NCBI GenBank assembly: GCA_023105745.1
Contig: JALGQZ010000004.1
Span: forward strand, 36,398,937 to 36,462,936
DNA length: 64,000 bases
Reading direction: 5' to 3'
From: Austropuccinia psidii
Taxonomy: Eukaryota > Basidiomycota > Pucciniomycetes > Pucciniales > Sphaerophragmiaceae
The position numbers were made by a program, and so were the translations under genes. How positions within the stretch are numbered: position 1 is the stretch's first letter; every line of letters starts with the position of its first letter. The notes beneath the pieces were generated by a model that did not search any database, had not been told where the DNA came from, and was given only the letters and a program-made list of their open reading frames with translations. Of this stretch, positions 11,061 to 23,771 are shown one piece after another.

Positions 11061-12861
11061 TTCTTTTTCTTTGTGTTTCTATTCTTTTACACCAATATTT
11101 AAAAAATATATATTGAAAGTCAGTTATTAAGCTTTTTAAAACCTCACAGGATTGGATTCAAGCATGTCCCTAAATTTTGCTTTTTTTTGAAAAAACTTTC
11201 TTCTTGTGTTTAATATTTGAGTGTTGATTTTTTTCATTCTTGATATTTCTTAGCGAGTCATTACTTTGGGCTAAAAAATGATATTGCTGTTCTAACTGGT
11301 TTTTTGAGATTTTTCTAATCTTCTTAGTCTTGGTTATCCCGAGATATTCTTTTTCTTATTGACTGTTTTTATACTTTGTTTTAGCTTTACTAGAGCATTT
11401 TAAATAATTTACATACTTAGCTGAGAATTGATTTTCTTGAATTGAATCCTTCTTTTGTATATTACAATCAAAATTACTGAGAGGACTCAAATTGGTGTAG
11501 CCTTCCCAAGGAAATTTTTGTTTAGTAAGTAACCATTTTGTTTTAACTTCTTTTACTTTTGGGTTGTAAACATTCTCAAGCTTTGAAAATTCACAAACTT
11601 ACATTCCTTCTGGTGGGTCTTCCCCTGATCCAACCTTTGTGGTGAGCAAAGTCTTCAACCATCTGGCTCTATGTAACTAAATATTTCACCCTTCTGTTAA
11701 GAAAACTCTAGTATAATATTATTGTATGCAAGGAAGGATTTTCCAAGTACTTTATTGCTTGCTCCTCTTGCTACAAAGAAGTGTTTTTTTCCCTCCCCAG
11801 TAGATATAGTAACTGGGTTGAAGTTTGCTGATTCAACTATTGAAGTACAATTTCCACCAATTCCCCTCAGGTTCATGTTGAGACATCTTGCCATAAGTAC
11901 TTTTTTTACTGCTATATCTTCTGGTATTATATTTCATTAAGAACATGTATCAAGTAAAGCCATGCTTGTATATCCTTCTTACCAAATATAGACCTGCATG
12001 AATCCCAATGCGCAGGCATAATTCAATTTAGGTGCTTCATATTATTCCAAATGTTTATGCATAAGCGTCATTTGAATATCCTTTATTTAAATTGAGCTTA
12101 TTGAATTATTTCCTTAATCAGAAAAAGCTTCTAATTGATTCAGAAATTGAAGTGATATTTCCAAAGCATTCTCCAAGGAAAGGTTTATTCTCTGTTCTAA
12201 GAAATTCTTGACAATTTGGGCCAGAAGTTTCTGTATATCATTTTTCTCTTCCATGATAATTTGTTTCTCTGGTTAAATTTTAGTTGGTTCTATATTATTT
12301 CAAGTATCATAATTCTTGATTCTCTTCCCAAGTCCTTCTTTTTCATATTGGAATTGAGGTTTCTTGAATTTTCTTGGGATAATTGTATTGTATTCTGTTT
12401 TTTTGTCATCCTCAATATAAGCTCCAGGTATGTGTGGCTTTTTCCTGATAGGTGTTTCCACTTTTTTTGCATGTGATCATATGTTTTCTCTAATGGGATT
12501 TTATTGTCTTGGTAATATTTTTTTTTGTATTTCTTGGTCCATAATTGCTTGAGAAGGGATCATTGACTGAGGATATGTTAGTTGGTTTCTGATTTCCCCA
12601 AAATTCAGCTTGAGCTATGGCTGTTTTAGTATCCTCTTTCTTTAACTATATAATCTTTGGCTCCTCTCTCTTTGCTTCTGAATATGTAGCTTATTTTTCC
12701 ATTAACCTTCTGGTGAGTTCTGCCTGTTCCTTAACAGATTCTCTCACTAATTCCCTAGGACATACTGAGATTTCATTTGGTATTCTTTGGAAATTTGGAA
12801 AATAGAAGGAATTTATTCATTTTCTTACAATCCTTTTCTCCATATCTTCATTAAACTATGA

Positions 12862-12903
12862 ACAGATTTCTAATGTATGTGTATTTTCAAAGCAATAATG
12901 ACA
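12862..12903 (-). other. Gag zinc knuckle of family D
   Basis: CHYCFENTHTLEIC fits CX2CX4HX4C exactly. This is the RNA-binding nucleocapsid motif, preceded by PPIR as in relatives. It is intact although the surrounding frame is full of stops. Confidence 0.8.
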
Positions 12904-13221
12904 CCTAATTGGGGGCCTTGAAAATAATTGTGCAGGTTGATGAGGTATGTGACTTGAAGAAACTGGTGGTAGGTTATCCCTTTTCCTTTACTGTTAATTT
13001 AAATGCTGTTAAATTTGCTTTTGAGGCTTGTATGACTTTTTTATGTCTTTAAGATAATATAGAGCTGCTTTTAGTGGATATTTCACCTTAAAAATATCCT
13101 TTTAAGGTTTTACCTTACTTGGTGTATTAATCCTCTTGGAAATATTTCTAACCTGTTGTAATATATTCCCTAAGGTATCTTCTTAAAATACAACTCTTGC
13201 TTTTGGTTTAATATTAAATTA

Positions 13222-14600
13222 GGGTATTGGTAAAAACACATAATTTTATGGTAAAAACATGTAAAGGGTGGTTTTTGAATGAAATATGGCTATTTATGGC
13301 ATTTCTGATGCGATTAATGAAATAAAGGGCATTATTAATGCCTTTAATGGAATTATCAATGCAATAAAGGGCATTATTAATGCCATTGATGGCCTTTTGA
13401 AGGCTATTAATGGCATTATAAATGCAATAAAGGGCATTGTTAATGCCATAAATGGCATTATTGATTCCATAAATTACATTTTTGATGCCACAAATGGAAT
13501 TTTTAATGCCACAAATGGAATTATTAATTCCATAAATGGCAGTATTAATTCCATCAATTTAATTGTTAATGCCACGAATGGGAGTGTTAATGCCATAAAT
13601 GGAATAAACAATTTAAGGCCATTAAAAAGGGAATAGATGTCCTTAAAAATGACATAAATGGCATTGTTAATGTCATTTTTGGCCTTAACAATGCCACAAA
13701 TGGCATTATTAATGCGATAAATTGCATTGTTAATGCCAACAATGAGATTGTTAATGCCATAGATGGCATTATTAATTCCATAAATGGAATTGTTAATGCC
13801 ATTTATGGTATTTCTAAGGCCATTCATGCCATTGTTGAAACCACAAAATGACATTAACAATGCCATTTATGGCATTTTTAAGGCCAAAAATGACATTAAC
13901 AATGCCATTTATGGCATTTTTAAAGCCATCCATTCCATTGTTAATGGCCCTAAAAATGGCATGAATGGCCTTAACAATGCCATTGTTGAGGCCATTTATG
14001 GCATCGATATGTCATTCTTGATTCCATTTATGGCATTATTATGTCATTTGTGATGCCATTTATGGAACTTTTGATACCATCAATGGCACTTTTAGTGCCA
14101 AAAATGGAATTTCAACTTCCAATCCTCATAAATTACATTTTTAATTCAATTGATGTCATAAATGGCATTTTCAAGTTAATTACAAAAAAGAATGAAAAAA
14201 CATAAAAAAGGGACTTTTTGGGCCTACAATCGTCCTGGTAAAAAAAACAACCAAATTTTGGGCTTCTGGTTTTTTATTCTCAAGATTTTGCCCTTTATTT
14301 CAAAAAAAAAATTATGGAAATTCATGAGTGGGAACATACATAATGAATCTTTCTAAAAAAATTGGCCATTTTGCCAAATTGGCCAAAAAAAAAAAATTAT
14401 GGATATTGACATCCCTTGTTGGGAAAAATATGGCCAAAAAAATTAAAAACAACCTCAAAACTGATCCTGAGGAATTTTTTTTGAAAAAAGGTCACTTATG
14501 TGTTTTTACCATAAGCCTATGTGTTTTGGCCATAAATTGGTAAAAACACATAAGGGCTTATGTGTTTTTACTAAAAGCTTATGTTTGTCTACCAAAACCC
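13222..14600. mobile_element. Non-autonomous TIR DNA transposon with 8-bp TSD
   Basis: The left end GGGTATTGGTAAAAACACAT and the inverted right end GGGTTTTGGTAGACAAACAT agree at 16 of 20 positions. Identical 8-bp duplications TTAAATTA flank it at 13214-13221 and 14601-14608. Subterminal copies of the word (TGTGTTTTTACC and its complement) recur at both ends. There is no transposase, so it must be mobilised in trans. An 8-bp duplication suggests the hAT superfamily or another 8-bp group, but the terminal bases are not diagnostic. It inserted into the gag remnant of the family D retroelement. Confidence 0.8.
13286..14190. repeat. Array of palindromic units, 21-bp period, inside the TIR element
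   Basis: Words such as AATGGCATTATTAATGCCAT recur with a period near 21 bp. The unit is close to its own reverse complement (GGCATTATTAATGCC, GCCATAAATGGC), so both strands carry open frames. The plus-strand frame at 13286-13636 encodes repeats of the form GIINAIX; minus-strand frames at 13474-13866 and 13587-13802 look alike. I treat these frames as consequences of the DNA repeat, not as genes. Single-stranded forms should fold into many short hairpins. Confidence 0.85.
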
Positions 14601-14608
14601 TTAAATTA

Positions 14609-15838
14609 TTGTTTGGAAAATTCTTTTACTTGAATTAAAACTCTGGATTGCAAATATTGTTCAATTGATTATTTCAAATATTGAATTTTGGTATGATATA
14701 TCCAACATCTCTGTCTTGAACCATTACTTTATCTTTGACAATTTTATTCTGAATTTAAGCTTGAACTTCTAGGGACATGCTGGCCAAAAGTTTATGATTA
14801 TTATTCATTTTCCCTTTAATTTATTAATATCCTCTGAGGTATGTGATGGTTGATTCATATTATCCAATAAATTCTCTATACTGAGTAATATTATTAATGC
14901 CACCTCTATGCTGTTCTCTCTTTAAAAGGGAATTGATAGAGGAAATCCTTTATCTCCTTTAAAATTGAACTGATTACCACTTTTCTGTCATATCAATATT
15001 AGTTTCTCCCAGTAGCCACTCTCACATCCAGGAATTCCTTCAATATGGAAGCTTATTTATTCATCCCTTTTCCAAAATACTATTTTTCTTGGTATGTCTC
15101 TTCTGCTGGAACCTTCAGTTTAGGCTATAATTTCTACTTCTTTCCTTTAAACCAAAGATTATAATACTTAGCTTTTATTTTCACTACGGGTCTTGTTTCT
15201 GTGGATAATTGTTGCTTCAATGGGCTTTGGAAAGTTGATGTGGATATAAATACTCTTCATGGAGCATTTTGTGACCTTTTTTCTGTTACTTGAGTGGATT
15301 TTGCTCTAAGAACAGGTGTTTGTGATATTGGTGACTCTGAAGGTCTTACATGTCTTGATAATGCGAATTAAATTGGAATACCTCCAGGGGTGAAAGTTGT
15401 TGACTGTTTTTTTCTTCCATTTATTTGTATTTTGGGTTAATAATCTGTCCATAATTGGCTTCATCAGACTCTGTATCTATACAGTTTGATCATCTTCATC
15501 ACTTTCCTCTGCATACTGTTATTAAAAAGGAAATGGTGGTAAATAAGATATTGATTGTTGATTAATATTTACTTGGTAAATTATGCCTTCAATTTTGTTT
15601 TGAAAATATTATTTATTCTTTGATTCTTGAATAAGGTTGAAGAGAAATTTTCTTAATTCTTAATTTTCATTTTTCATTTTTATTGGGGTTGAAGTAATTA
15701 GTTTGTGATATTTGAGTGTTTTATTTACAGCTGTTCTGTTTACTTTTATAATGTCACAATAATGGTATTATTGAGTATAATGTTCTGATTATGATGATGG
15801 TTATTGTTTTGGATCAGCTTTATTTTCAGATTCCAGGC
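14609..15838 (-). other. Family D gag 5' portion, heavily decayed
   Basis: This stretch lies between the TIR element and the start of family D gag. No frame longer than about 60 codons survives. It is assigned to gag only because it is bracketed by recognisable gag sequence on the same strand. Confidence 0.35.
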
Positions 15839-15946
15839 TTATTGAATTTTATTATTATTATTATCCTTATAATCATTTTGAGTTAGATTGAATATTCTTG
15901 TTTGAATTTTCTTGATATTTATTGAAGGCTGAAGTAGCTCATTGGG

Positions 15947-15963
15947 CCACTGTTGGGGGACCA
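15947..15963 (-). promoter_or_regulatory. Primer-binding site of family D
   Basis: On the minus strand TGGTCCCCCAACAGTGG follows the LTR end (GTTCCACA) after a two-base gap (TC). It would pair with a tRNA 3' end terminating in ACCA. The same gap length is seen in family A. Confidence 0.55.
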
Positions 15964-15965
15964 GA

Positions 15966-17930
15966 TGTGGAACTATTTTTCGTGTTGGATTGGATAAGGA
16001 AGTCCTTGAGGGGGAGATCAAAGCTTAAAAATTGTGAAGTTCTGAATGGTCCTGTAGCCAAGGGCTCTAAGGTGTATTAGCTACCCCTCTAAATATACTA
16101 AATAATATACCTACAGAGCTCATAAATCAATATTTAGGACTGTGGCTTAAAATCTAGAGGAAACTTTAAGAAGTCTCTATCTTACCTACTAATTAATTAT
16201 ATGAAGAATTATTATTATAGCTATATATATAGAAATTTCTTAATATGACTATTTTATAGGTTATAGGTAATATTTAGATATAAATTTAAATATTGGTACA
16301 ATATAATAATATAGATTTATGATATTCTATAATATATGTGTTAATTCATTTTTAAAGTAATGGCATTGAGTATATGGTTATTTAATATAAGAAGATATAG
16401 AATACACTACAGATAATAATAGAAGAGTTTCTTTTATAATAAAAGGGAAGGCTTTTATATCTATAAATTAATTTCATAAGGGATATTATGAAAAATATAG
16501 CTACCAATATTTATTTAATAAGAATATATATCCCTTTCTGAATTAATGATTTCATAAATATAGGGATAAGATAGCTATTAATAATGATTAAGTTCTTGAG
16601 AACTACTCTATGACTACTACTGATATTTCCTCTTATAATACTATTCATTCAATATTTATCTCTTTCGTTCATAATGTGAATAATTTGTTTCTATCAATAA
16701 TTCACAACTACTACTAATATTTGTCATGATGATACTATTTATTCAATATTAATATCTCTCATCAATAATTTAAGTACTTTTTTTTATCAATAATTTATGA
16801 CTACTAATATTTTCTTCTGAGATTTTCTACTGCGCTTTATTATTCTATTTCACTAGCTATCCTACTAGAATAGGGATGGATGTATCCTTCAGATTGACAA
16901 TTAGATTTACATTTAATGGGGAAATAACCCCCTGAGAATGGGGGAAAATGAAGGAGAGAGGCCCTCCATAGAGGCACTCAAAAACAGGGGACTTATAAAA
17001 AATTTTACCTTGAGATATTTTGGCTGGTGAGTGCTTTTGAAATTGTGTTATTTGATAAATATATTCAAACATATGTTTGGAATAATGAATTATTCTGAGC
17101 TTTGTTTATGTTTATGCACAGCCTGGTGCTAATTTTTCTGGTGAGTAATTTTGAGATGGTCTCATTGAATTAAGATATGGCACCATATGTTTGGTATATT
17201 GCACCATATTTTGACACTTTATATATATTTTGATTAAGCTTTGATATTAGTATGCACAGGATTGAGGGAGTTTATCTTGGAGAAATCCTCAAATGGTGTC
17301 ATTGGGTATAGATGTTTCACCATTTATTTGGTAAATTGCACCCTTTCTTGAGTGATTATGTAATCTGAGGTGTTTTTTCCGGTGATAATTGTGCTTATGG
17401 TGTAATTTGAGCTGATTTTTCACCATTTTTTTGGTCAATTGGACCATTATTCATTATTTTGATTATGTAATCTTATCAGATTTTCTTTTGCATTAATTTA
17501 GATATGAGTTGATTTAGTACAATTATTGCATCATTTGTTTATATTATTATGGGGAATTCTTACACTTCTTTAAAGCCTTTATGGAATTTTTTTTGCAACA
17601 AGTTGAGTCAAGTTCTATTCAACTTAATAGTTCTATACCATTGATATGTATTCATATTTTTTAGCTCATCTTTTGCATAGAATTCATTTTGGTGACTGTA
17701 ATTCTTAGTAATATAAAGCTTTTGGTGGATTGAGGGTGGATCTAATGCTATATTCCTACCTTGCATATATAATGTTTTGTTTTCTGTCTTTATTGAACGA
17801 AATCATTTGTTTTGTAAGGCTTATATGTAAGATAATTTGTATAGCTCCATAAAATTTAATAAATTTTTTATTCAGTGAATTAGGAAACTCTTTAGGCTCT
17901 TTCTATACTTAGTGGTAAAATATGAATTGA
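15966..17930 (-). repeat. 5' LTR of family D (outer boundary uncertain)
   Basis: The inner edge is set by the primer-binding site. The outer edge is not defined; 17930 is an estimate. 17180-17460 holds three related copies of a CACCATNTNTTTGGTNNATTG-type word, typical of U3 repeats. A minus-strand TTTTATAAGTCCCCTG near 16985-17000 could be a TATA-type promoter. No coding sequence was recognised; the frame at 16857-17072 is short and unlike any family I know. Confidence 0.4.
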
Positions 17931-17958
17931 TTAAATAATATTCATGTTATTTTTTAAA

Positions 17959-18310
17959 CTATGTGGTTGTGAAGGTGTCTTTTGAAATGGGAAGTCCTAG
18001 ATTAACCATTGAAATATTGAAATTTTGGAGTTTTTCACCCTGAATGTGCTTGAGCTTGGCTGTCAACCATTGTTCAGGATGATTGCCCATGATGATATGG
18101 GAAGAAATATGCACAGACAAATGATCATCAGTAGCTATCTTGGAAGGACCTCTGAAATCAGCCAAGATCAGTTTCCAAGCTTATTGTCCCACTCTGCACC
18201 TTTTTTACAAACACATGGATACTGCACCATGGACCCAAGGATGGAATTTCTTGTTATTAATGGAAGAAAATGTCCACATCCACAGCTGAAAATGGCAATA
18301 ATGTAATGGT
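17959..18310 (-). pseudogene. Unrecognised protein-like ORF fragment
   Basis: A minus-strand frame reads WKLILADFRGPSKIATDDHL and goes on HISSHIIMGNHPEQWL and LKHIQGEKLQNFNISMVNLG, without an ATG start. Upstream in a neighbouring frame is SMVQYPCVCKKGAEWDN. The composition is protein-like, with few AT-biased residues, and the two pieces suggest a frameshifted gene. I do not recognise the family. It is probably a rust repeat-borne gene, given the surroundings. Confidence 0.35.
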
Positions 18311-19612
18311 CTAATCAAAATAAACTGGTCAGATTACTCACCCAAGCCAAACCCTAGAAAAAATGTATGGAAAATCATGAATAGCAACATTGCAAAATTG
18401 TATTTTCCACAAGCTCTGGAATAATTAAGACAATCAATCCAAGTGTCTTGGGAAAATGTCCCTTGGAGCACTTTGGAAAACTTCCTCTTGTCCATGCACT
18501 GTTTCAGGCAAATGGTCATTTACCAACAAGGTGGCCCTACCTCTTATTAAGGGTAAGTCCCTGAATTTTTCTTTCCATCATATCATATCAGAAAATTCCC
18601 AAACTCAGCTTATTTCTTTTAGGATTTTTCCATCTTCTTTTACACATTCCATTTTTTATTTTTTGGAAAATATTGGAAACTTTTACTAGCCAAGGTGCAT
18701 TGATTTATACATGAATTTTAGCTACCAAATATTTTTTTTTGTGATCATGACTTCAAAAAATTTAGTGTGAGTGTGAGATACAAGCTGCACAGAAAAAAAT
18801 GAAGTTCCCCCCTTTTTTTTGATCACATGTAATTGGAAGGGAACTGTACTATAGAACCCTTAAAAATACTTTGAGGTGGTTTGCATCATTTGTGTAGATG
18901 ACTATAGGTATATTAAATTAATTATCTATTTCTCAAAGTAGATCAGGTGGGTAGTTTTGTGGTGTATTTGAGCTTTAAATACCCATTGTGAGGGTTTAAG
19001 TTAAGTTGGGTATGTTAGTTTTAAGCATTAGGGGGGCTCAATCCTTCCAATAAATGTATTCCTGATTTGGGCAAATATGGCCATCTTAGTTTTTTTTCTG
19101 GAAAACCTGATTTGGTGAAGTCTCACAGCCATACAGGAGTGCCAAATTTCCCCCCTTGGTCCTTTTAAAATTTTCTAGCTCAGACTCTCACCAGGTCATC
19201 TCACCTCTATTTTTCAAAATTTTTTCTTCATTCACTCTTCACTGATTCCTCAGTCTTTCATCATACTTTGGAAAATAACTTGTTCATCTGTTGAAATTTC
19301 TAAGAAATTTTTAAATTGCTATAAAATTTTTATCACAGTCCTCTTTATTGATGCATGAGAAATCTGAAAACTGGATTTAATTTCACAATTTCACAATAAA
19401 ATTTGAAAATTGGAGGAAAAAACAATTGATTTCCTGATGGATATCCTGATGTTTCCTGGCTTACCTACAATTGGCTCAAAATTGTTTGATGATTATGTAA
19501 TCATGGCCCTCATTTTTGAGTGACTTTTAAGTAAAGGGGATGATACAGGGGATATGTTGGATAGGGTAATCTATAGCTGGTAGGCCCCTCCTTTGTACAT
19601 CAGTCATTAAAT
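18311..19612. other. No recognisable gene
   Basis: AT-rich sequence with only short frames on both strands. It may include the 5' non-coding part of the Harbinger copy 2 gene that starts near 19.6 kb. Confidence 0.4.
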
Positions 19613-20573
19613 TTGGCTGACAGGAATTTCTCAGAAATATTACTTCCCATTATTAAACTCCATTGGAAAAAAAAGTCAAGCCTTAGGAGTTTATTTAACA
19701 TGAAGCCAGGGGACCTGAAACAAGTCATTTGTACCCCCAGGGATGGGATTTTGGAAATTTACAATTTAATCAAGGACAGCGAGGTTTTAAAAGATGAGTA
19801 CTTGTTCTCAACTGGATGTGTGTCAGAAAGTGGCACTGACACTTGAAAGGCTCAGAATTAATGGCACTGGGGCCTCAGTTTGTTGACTATCCAGATACTG
19901 TCAAGTGAGTTGGGGAACTGTAGTAATGGCCACCCTCCAGGTGATTGAAGCCATTATAAAACTGGGTCCTGGCTTATGGAAGTGGTCTCAACCTGATGAG
20001 CATAATTCTATCTCCGCATACATAGATGGTGAAGGTTTTTCAAAATGTGTGGGATTCTTGAATGGAACAACCACACCTTTCTTTCAGCAACCTGGTTTGG
20101 ATGGCAACATTTTTTTCAATAGGAAAATTTAGTACTCACTAATTGTCCAACTAGTCTGTGATCACCAAAAGAGGATCACAGCAATATTCAGTGGCTGGCC
20201 TGACTCATGTGGTAATAGTAAGCTGTATAACAAATTAGGGATATATATACACCCTGAGGACTTTTACTCCCCTTGTCAGTTCCAAAAAAACACAAAAATC
20301 AACAATAATCATATCTAATTTAGGCTTGGTGATTCTTTGAGGGAGTACATACCAGAAGACTCAGCTTATTCAGCAGGTATGCATTGTGTGCCTTGTTATA
20401 GGGAACCATTTGCCAAATCCATTCACAATCAACAGCTCAACTTTTACTTAGCTCATTCACATGTGAAGATTGAGTATTTAATTAGGTCAATGGGTCTCTC
20501 TCAAAGGCTTATATCTTTCACTAAACAAACATCAGGAAACAGTGCATATAAACAAATAGATATAGGCCTGTTC
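19613..20573 (+). pseudogene. PIF/Harbinger transposase copy 2, 5' part
   Basis: The N-terminal frame (19613-19846) has GDLKQVICTPRDGILEIY and YLFSTGC. The protein then continues in another frame with VALTLERLRINGTGASVC, QVSWGTVVMATLQVIEAI and GFSKCVGFLNGTTTPF, where the first catalytic Asp is Asn. FSGWPDSCGNSKLY and PEDSAYSAG follow, then the decayed C-terminal catalytic block. A TGA at 19884-19886 sits where relatives have Arg, and a TAG lies at 20130-20132. The gene is cut at 20573 by retrotransposon A3. Its C-terminal codons reappear at 61405-61536. Both frame and catalytic residues are lost, so it is an old copy, older than everything nested in it. Confidence 0.75.
20569..20573. repeat. 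Target-site duplication of A3 (left)
   Basis: TGTTC, paired with TGTGC at 61399-61403. One mismatch is consistent with an old insertion. Confidence 0.6.
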
Positions 20574-23500
20574 TGTGAGCCTTAGAGGTATTTTTATATA
20601 CCCAAAAGACCACAGAGAACAAATTATGTTATAAACAGATGAAACTATTTATAAAACAAAAATTAAAATATAAATACAAAATCTATATACAAAATTAAAG
20701 TCTTAGTTATGATTGAAAATTAAAATTACATTGAAATCTAAAATTTTTAAAACACATTTTTACTTGAAAAAATTAAGTAAAAATAAATTTTCAACAAGGG
20801 TATTAAAATCAAAATATTTTTGAAAAAAAGTTAAGAAAAAACTATTATAGCTTTTTATCCAATAAATACACTTAAGGAAACTATTTGACCATTGGGTTGC
20901 TCATAAAAAATAATGTGGGGTCACCTCTGGGTGAAATTTCTGCAGCTCAACTCTAAATAATCTTAAATTAAGTTTTTTGGTATTTTCTATATAAAAATTG
21001 AAAATTCTCAAAACCTTAATTTAATTCACACCATATGTAGTGTTAACCATCTATTTCTGTGTTAAAATTGAGGTGTGGTGTGTAGCTTAGAAGTTATGAG
21101 GAATTGAAGTATTTTCAATTGAAATGTCAAAATGTGCATGTGTATTACATGAGTGAACTTTAATTTACATATGAGGTATCAATTATGCCAGTTGTGTACT
21201 GTAAAAAATCAATTGAATTACATATGTAAATTAAAAGTATAATACATGATGAGGAATTGAAGAAAAAGCAAATTGTAAATATTAATTCTGGGGGGAAAAA
21301 AGAATCTTGCCTCCATGGGTGCCATACTACCCAAATTCTTTGCTGACAGGCATGGGATGTAAAATTCAGGCAAAGGTTCATCACTTTTGTCAGGCTGAGT
21401 CTATGACAAAGTTATAATAAGACTATTTACAGCTGTATATATGACTGTGACATGGTGAAATTACTTTAAAAAAGGTGTAAAATGATAATAAGGGTTTAAA
21501 AATGAAGTATTAAGGGATTTACTATTAAGAAATAGTGGTGGTGAGCACTATTGAAAGCCCTGGGTGCAGCTTTATCAATTGGTTTATTAAAATAAGAGAC
21601 TACAATAATTAAAGTTATAATTATACCTGGTTATTTGCAAGAGTATAACTGTTTTGGATAGTTTTACTATGTAGGAATTCAAGAGCAGGATGACCAAACC
21701 TTTTCTGGTTGAGAAAAGGCCTCCTTTTATCCTAAAATGGGGTGGAATGGCCCTCTAGACCATCCACATAGAGAAATGAGGAGTTTTTCACTTTGGAATA
21801 CTGGCTTGTGGTTTCCAAAAAGCCTGTATACACTTTATTGAGCTCAGCTGTGGCTTTGAAACCACATATGGGCAGTTTTCACCAATACAGGGTGCAAATT
21901 TTCATCTGGGGACTACACAGCCCTCTTCTGACATGTATAACACATAGAATGCTGTACAAAACCTGTATGGGACCCCAATATTGAATGAAATATGAGGTAT
22001 TGAAGTATAAACATGATTCTTTGTCTGTTTGACACCTCATAATCATGGTTATGGGATATTATCCCACAGAAAAGGTGTATTGGCCCAATTGTACGATTTT
22101 AACCTTGAACCTGCTATACCTTTGTCAGTTTTTGAGATATTGGGCTCAAAATTGGTTCATTGTGTAGCCGTTAATTGTATTTAAACAATGGTGCCTCATT
22201 TGGTATGCATAAAATTAAATATGGCAAAGCTATTCCATGTACAGTTTTTGTTATTCATATATATGATTTCCTCAATATCTGTATCAAGCTTGCTTACCCC
22301 ATAACTTTTGTTCTAGATGAGATATGGGGAAATGAATGGAACCATCAGATAGCCCTGATTTTTCTCTTTCAAAAAAGACCCCACTTTAAGTATCCCACAC
22401 CAAAACTGTAGAAGTTAGATGAAAGGTGAATATTTTATTCACCCTTATTTGACCTTATTTTGGTCATAACCTCTGTAGTTTTGGTGCTAGCTCAATTGGG
22501 CTAGTACCATAGGATAGCCCTTACTTAGAGCTTCAAATTGAATACACTTTCTTTGGGGTTTAAGCCTTTTCCTCTGTATTTCAGATGAGAGGTGAAAATT
22601 AAGGTTTATGCTCAGCAACAACTTTGAGCAGGAATAACAATGTTATTATTTGTCCTATGATTATGGGACTTGTATATTTGGAAAGAGGTGAGTTTTCTCT
22701 TTCTTTTGATACCTGAAAAGCTGGTTTGGCTCAGCTCCATGTTTTAGTGGTATCTTAGCTTTACCATTGATTTATGGTGTTTGGCTATCATGCTTGTGCT
22801 CTGGTTTTGGGTCACAGGCTGACAACCTTTGGCCTGGAATTGAGTCAAGGAGTCTGTGACTCAATTGATAATGAGGTTTTGATACCAAACAGGGCAGGTT
22901 CAGCTGTTGCCAAGAGGGTAAAACTACCCTTAAGTTAAATCCTCATGGTAAAGAATCTTTAAATGGTCTTGATGTCTTTTACACACATTATGCCATGTTT
23001 TGAAGGCTTGAAACCAGGTATTACTATAGCAATTTCTGAAAATAGTAAAAAAATGGCTAAAACAAGCCCTTTTTTGGTCCAAACCATGGTTTAATAATTC
23101 CATAATTGGTTTTTCTGTTTTCAGAGTCTTTCTCATGACAGAAAAGAGTAAATTTGATCTTTGAAGTAAGAAAATTGGTTGCTATAAAAGAATGTCTTCT
23201 TTGCCCCATTTTTCTCATAATGTTAGAATATTTTCCTTTAATAATTAGCTTAAACACTGTTAAAACAAGAAATAAAATATTTCAACCAAAATTTTAATAT
23301 AAAATCAAATATTTTAATCACAAGAAAAAATAATTATAATCATTTTTACCCTTGAGCCACCCCATAAGTGAATTAAAGCATCTTTAATCATTGTTAGCTC
23401 TGTCACTTTGTTTCCAAATTCACTCTGGTCACTTTTGGGTGTTTTTTCTGTGGATTAATATTCCTCTATTAATTTCCTGCAGCTCTTTGCTCAATTATTT

Positions 23501-23769
23501 CCAATTGAAATCTCTCTTCAAAAAATCTCTTTTGTAGTCTTAAATATCTCTTGTGAAGTATTTTTGGATAAATATTTATTGTTGGTAAAACAATAAATCT
23601 TTATAATATTGATGTATTATACTAACAAAGCTAGCAACAAATCAGTTCGGTGTGTTTTCTCCTAAGAATCTTGAGTTTTACTATTTTTAATCAAATTGTA
23701 CCTTATACAAATTCTGAGGACAGCAAAATCACTTAATTTTGAATCAAAGTTTCATATCCACACCCTAAA
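20574..23769 (+). repeat. 5' LTR of A3, split by a solo B LTR
   Basis: The two parts are 20574-21387 and 22825-23769 (the latter beginning with the duplicated ACCTT). Together they match the 3' LTR at 59612-61398 end to end, with many substitutions and small indels. The last dinucleotide is AA instead of CA. Frames inside it are not genes. Confidence 0.85.
21388..22824 (-). mobile_element. Solo LTR of family B inserted in the A3 5' LTR
   Basis: The segment is the reverse complement of the B LTR. It starts TGTCAGGCTGAGTCTATG and ends GGGTCACAGGCTGACA, and is 1437 bp against 1419 for the complete B LTR at 24350. Target duplications ACTTT (21383-21387) and ACCTT (22825-22829) differ by one C/T. 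No internal B sequence remains, the usual outcome of LTR-LTR recombination. Confidence 0.9.
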
Positions 23770-23771
23770 TT

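Larger units (their letters stand above)
11600..15946 (-). pseudogene. Ty3/gypsy family D gag-protease remnant, interrupted by a TIR element
   Basis: Reading from high to low coordinates, gag begins near 15.95 kb just after the primer-binding site (PHLVPQQWPNELLQPSI). The centre is replaced by the TIR element at 13222-14600. Gag resumes and contains an intact zinc knuckle RCHYCFENTHTLEIC (CX2CX4HX4C; 12862-12903). A retropepsin region follows at about 11990-11600: ALLDTCS, where the usual DTG is changed to DTC, then LNMNLRGIGGNCTSIV, GKSFLAYNNIILEFS and KGEIFSYIEPDG. Many stops are present, including TAA at 11697-11699 and TGA at 11655-11657. The latter two fit C-to-T changes of Gln and Arg codons. 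No reverse transcriptase or integrase of this family is visible below 11.6 kb, so the element is truncated by deletion or by the repeat array. Confidence 0.7.

Noticed and set aside
13286..13866. Heptad-repeat proteins on both strands (116 and 130 codons)
   Set aside because: The DNA unit is palindromic, so both strands stay open together; frames sit inside a transposon array and have no unique sequence.
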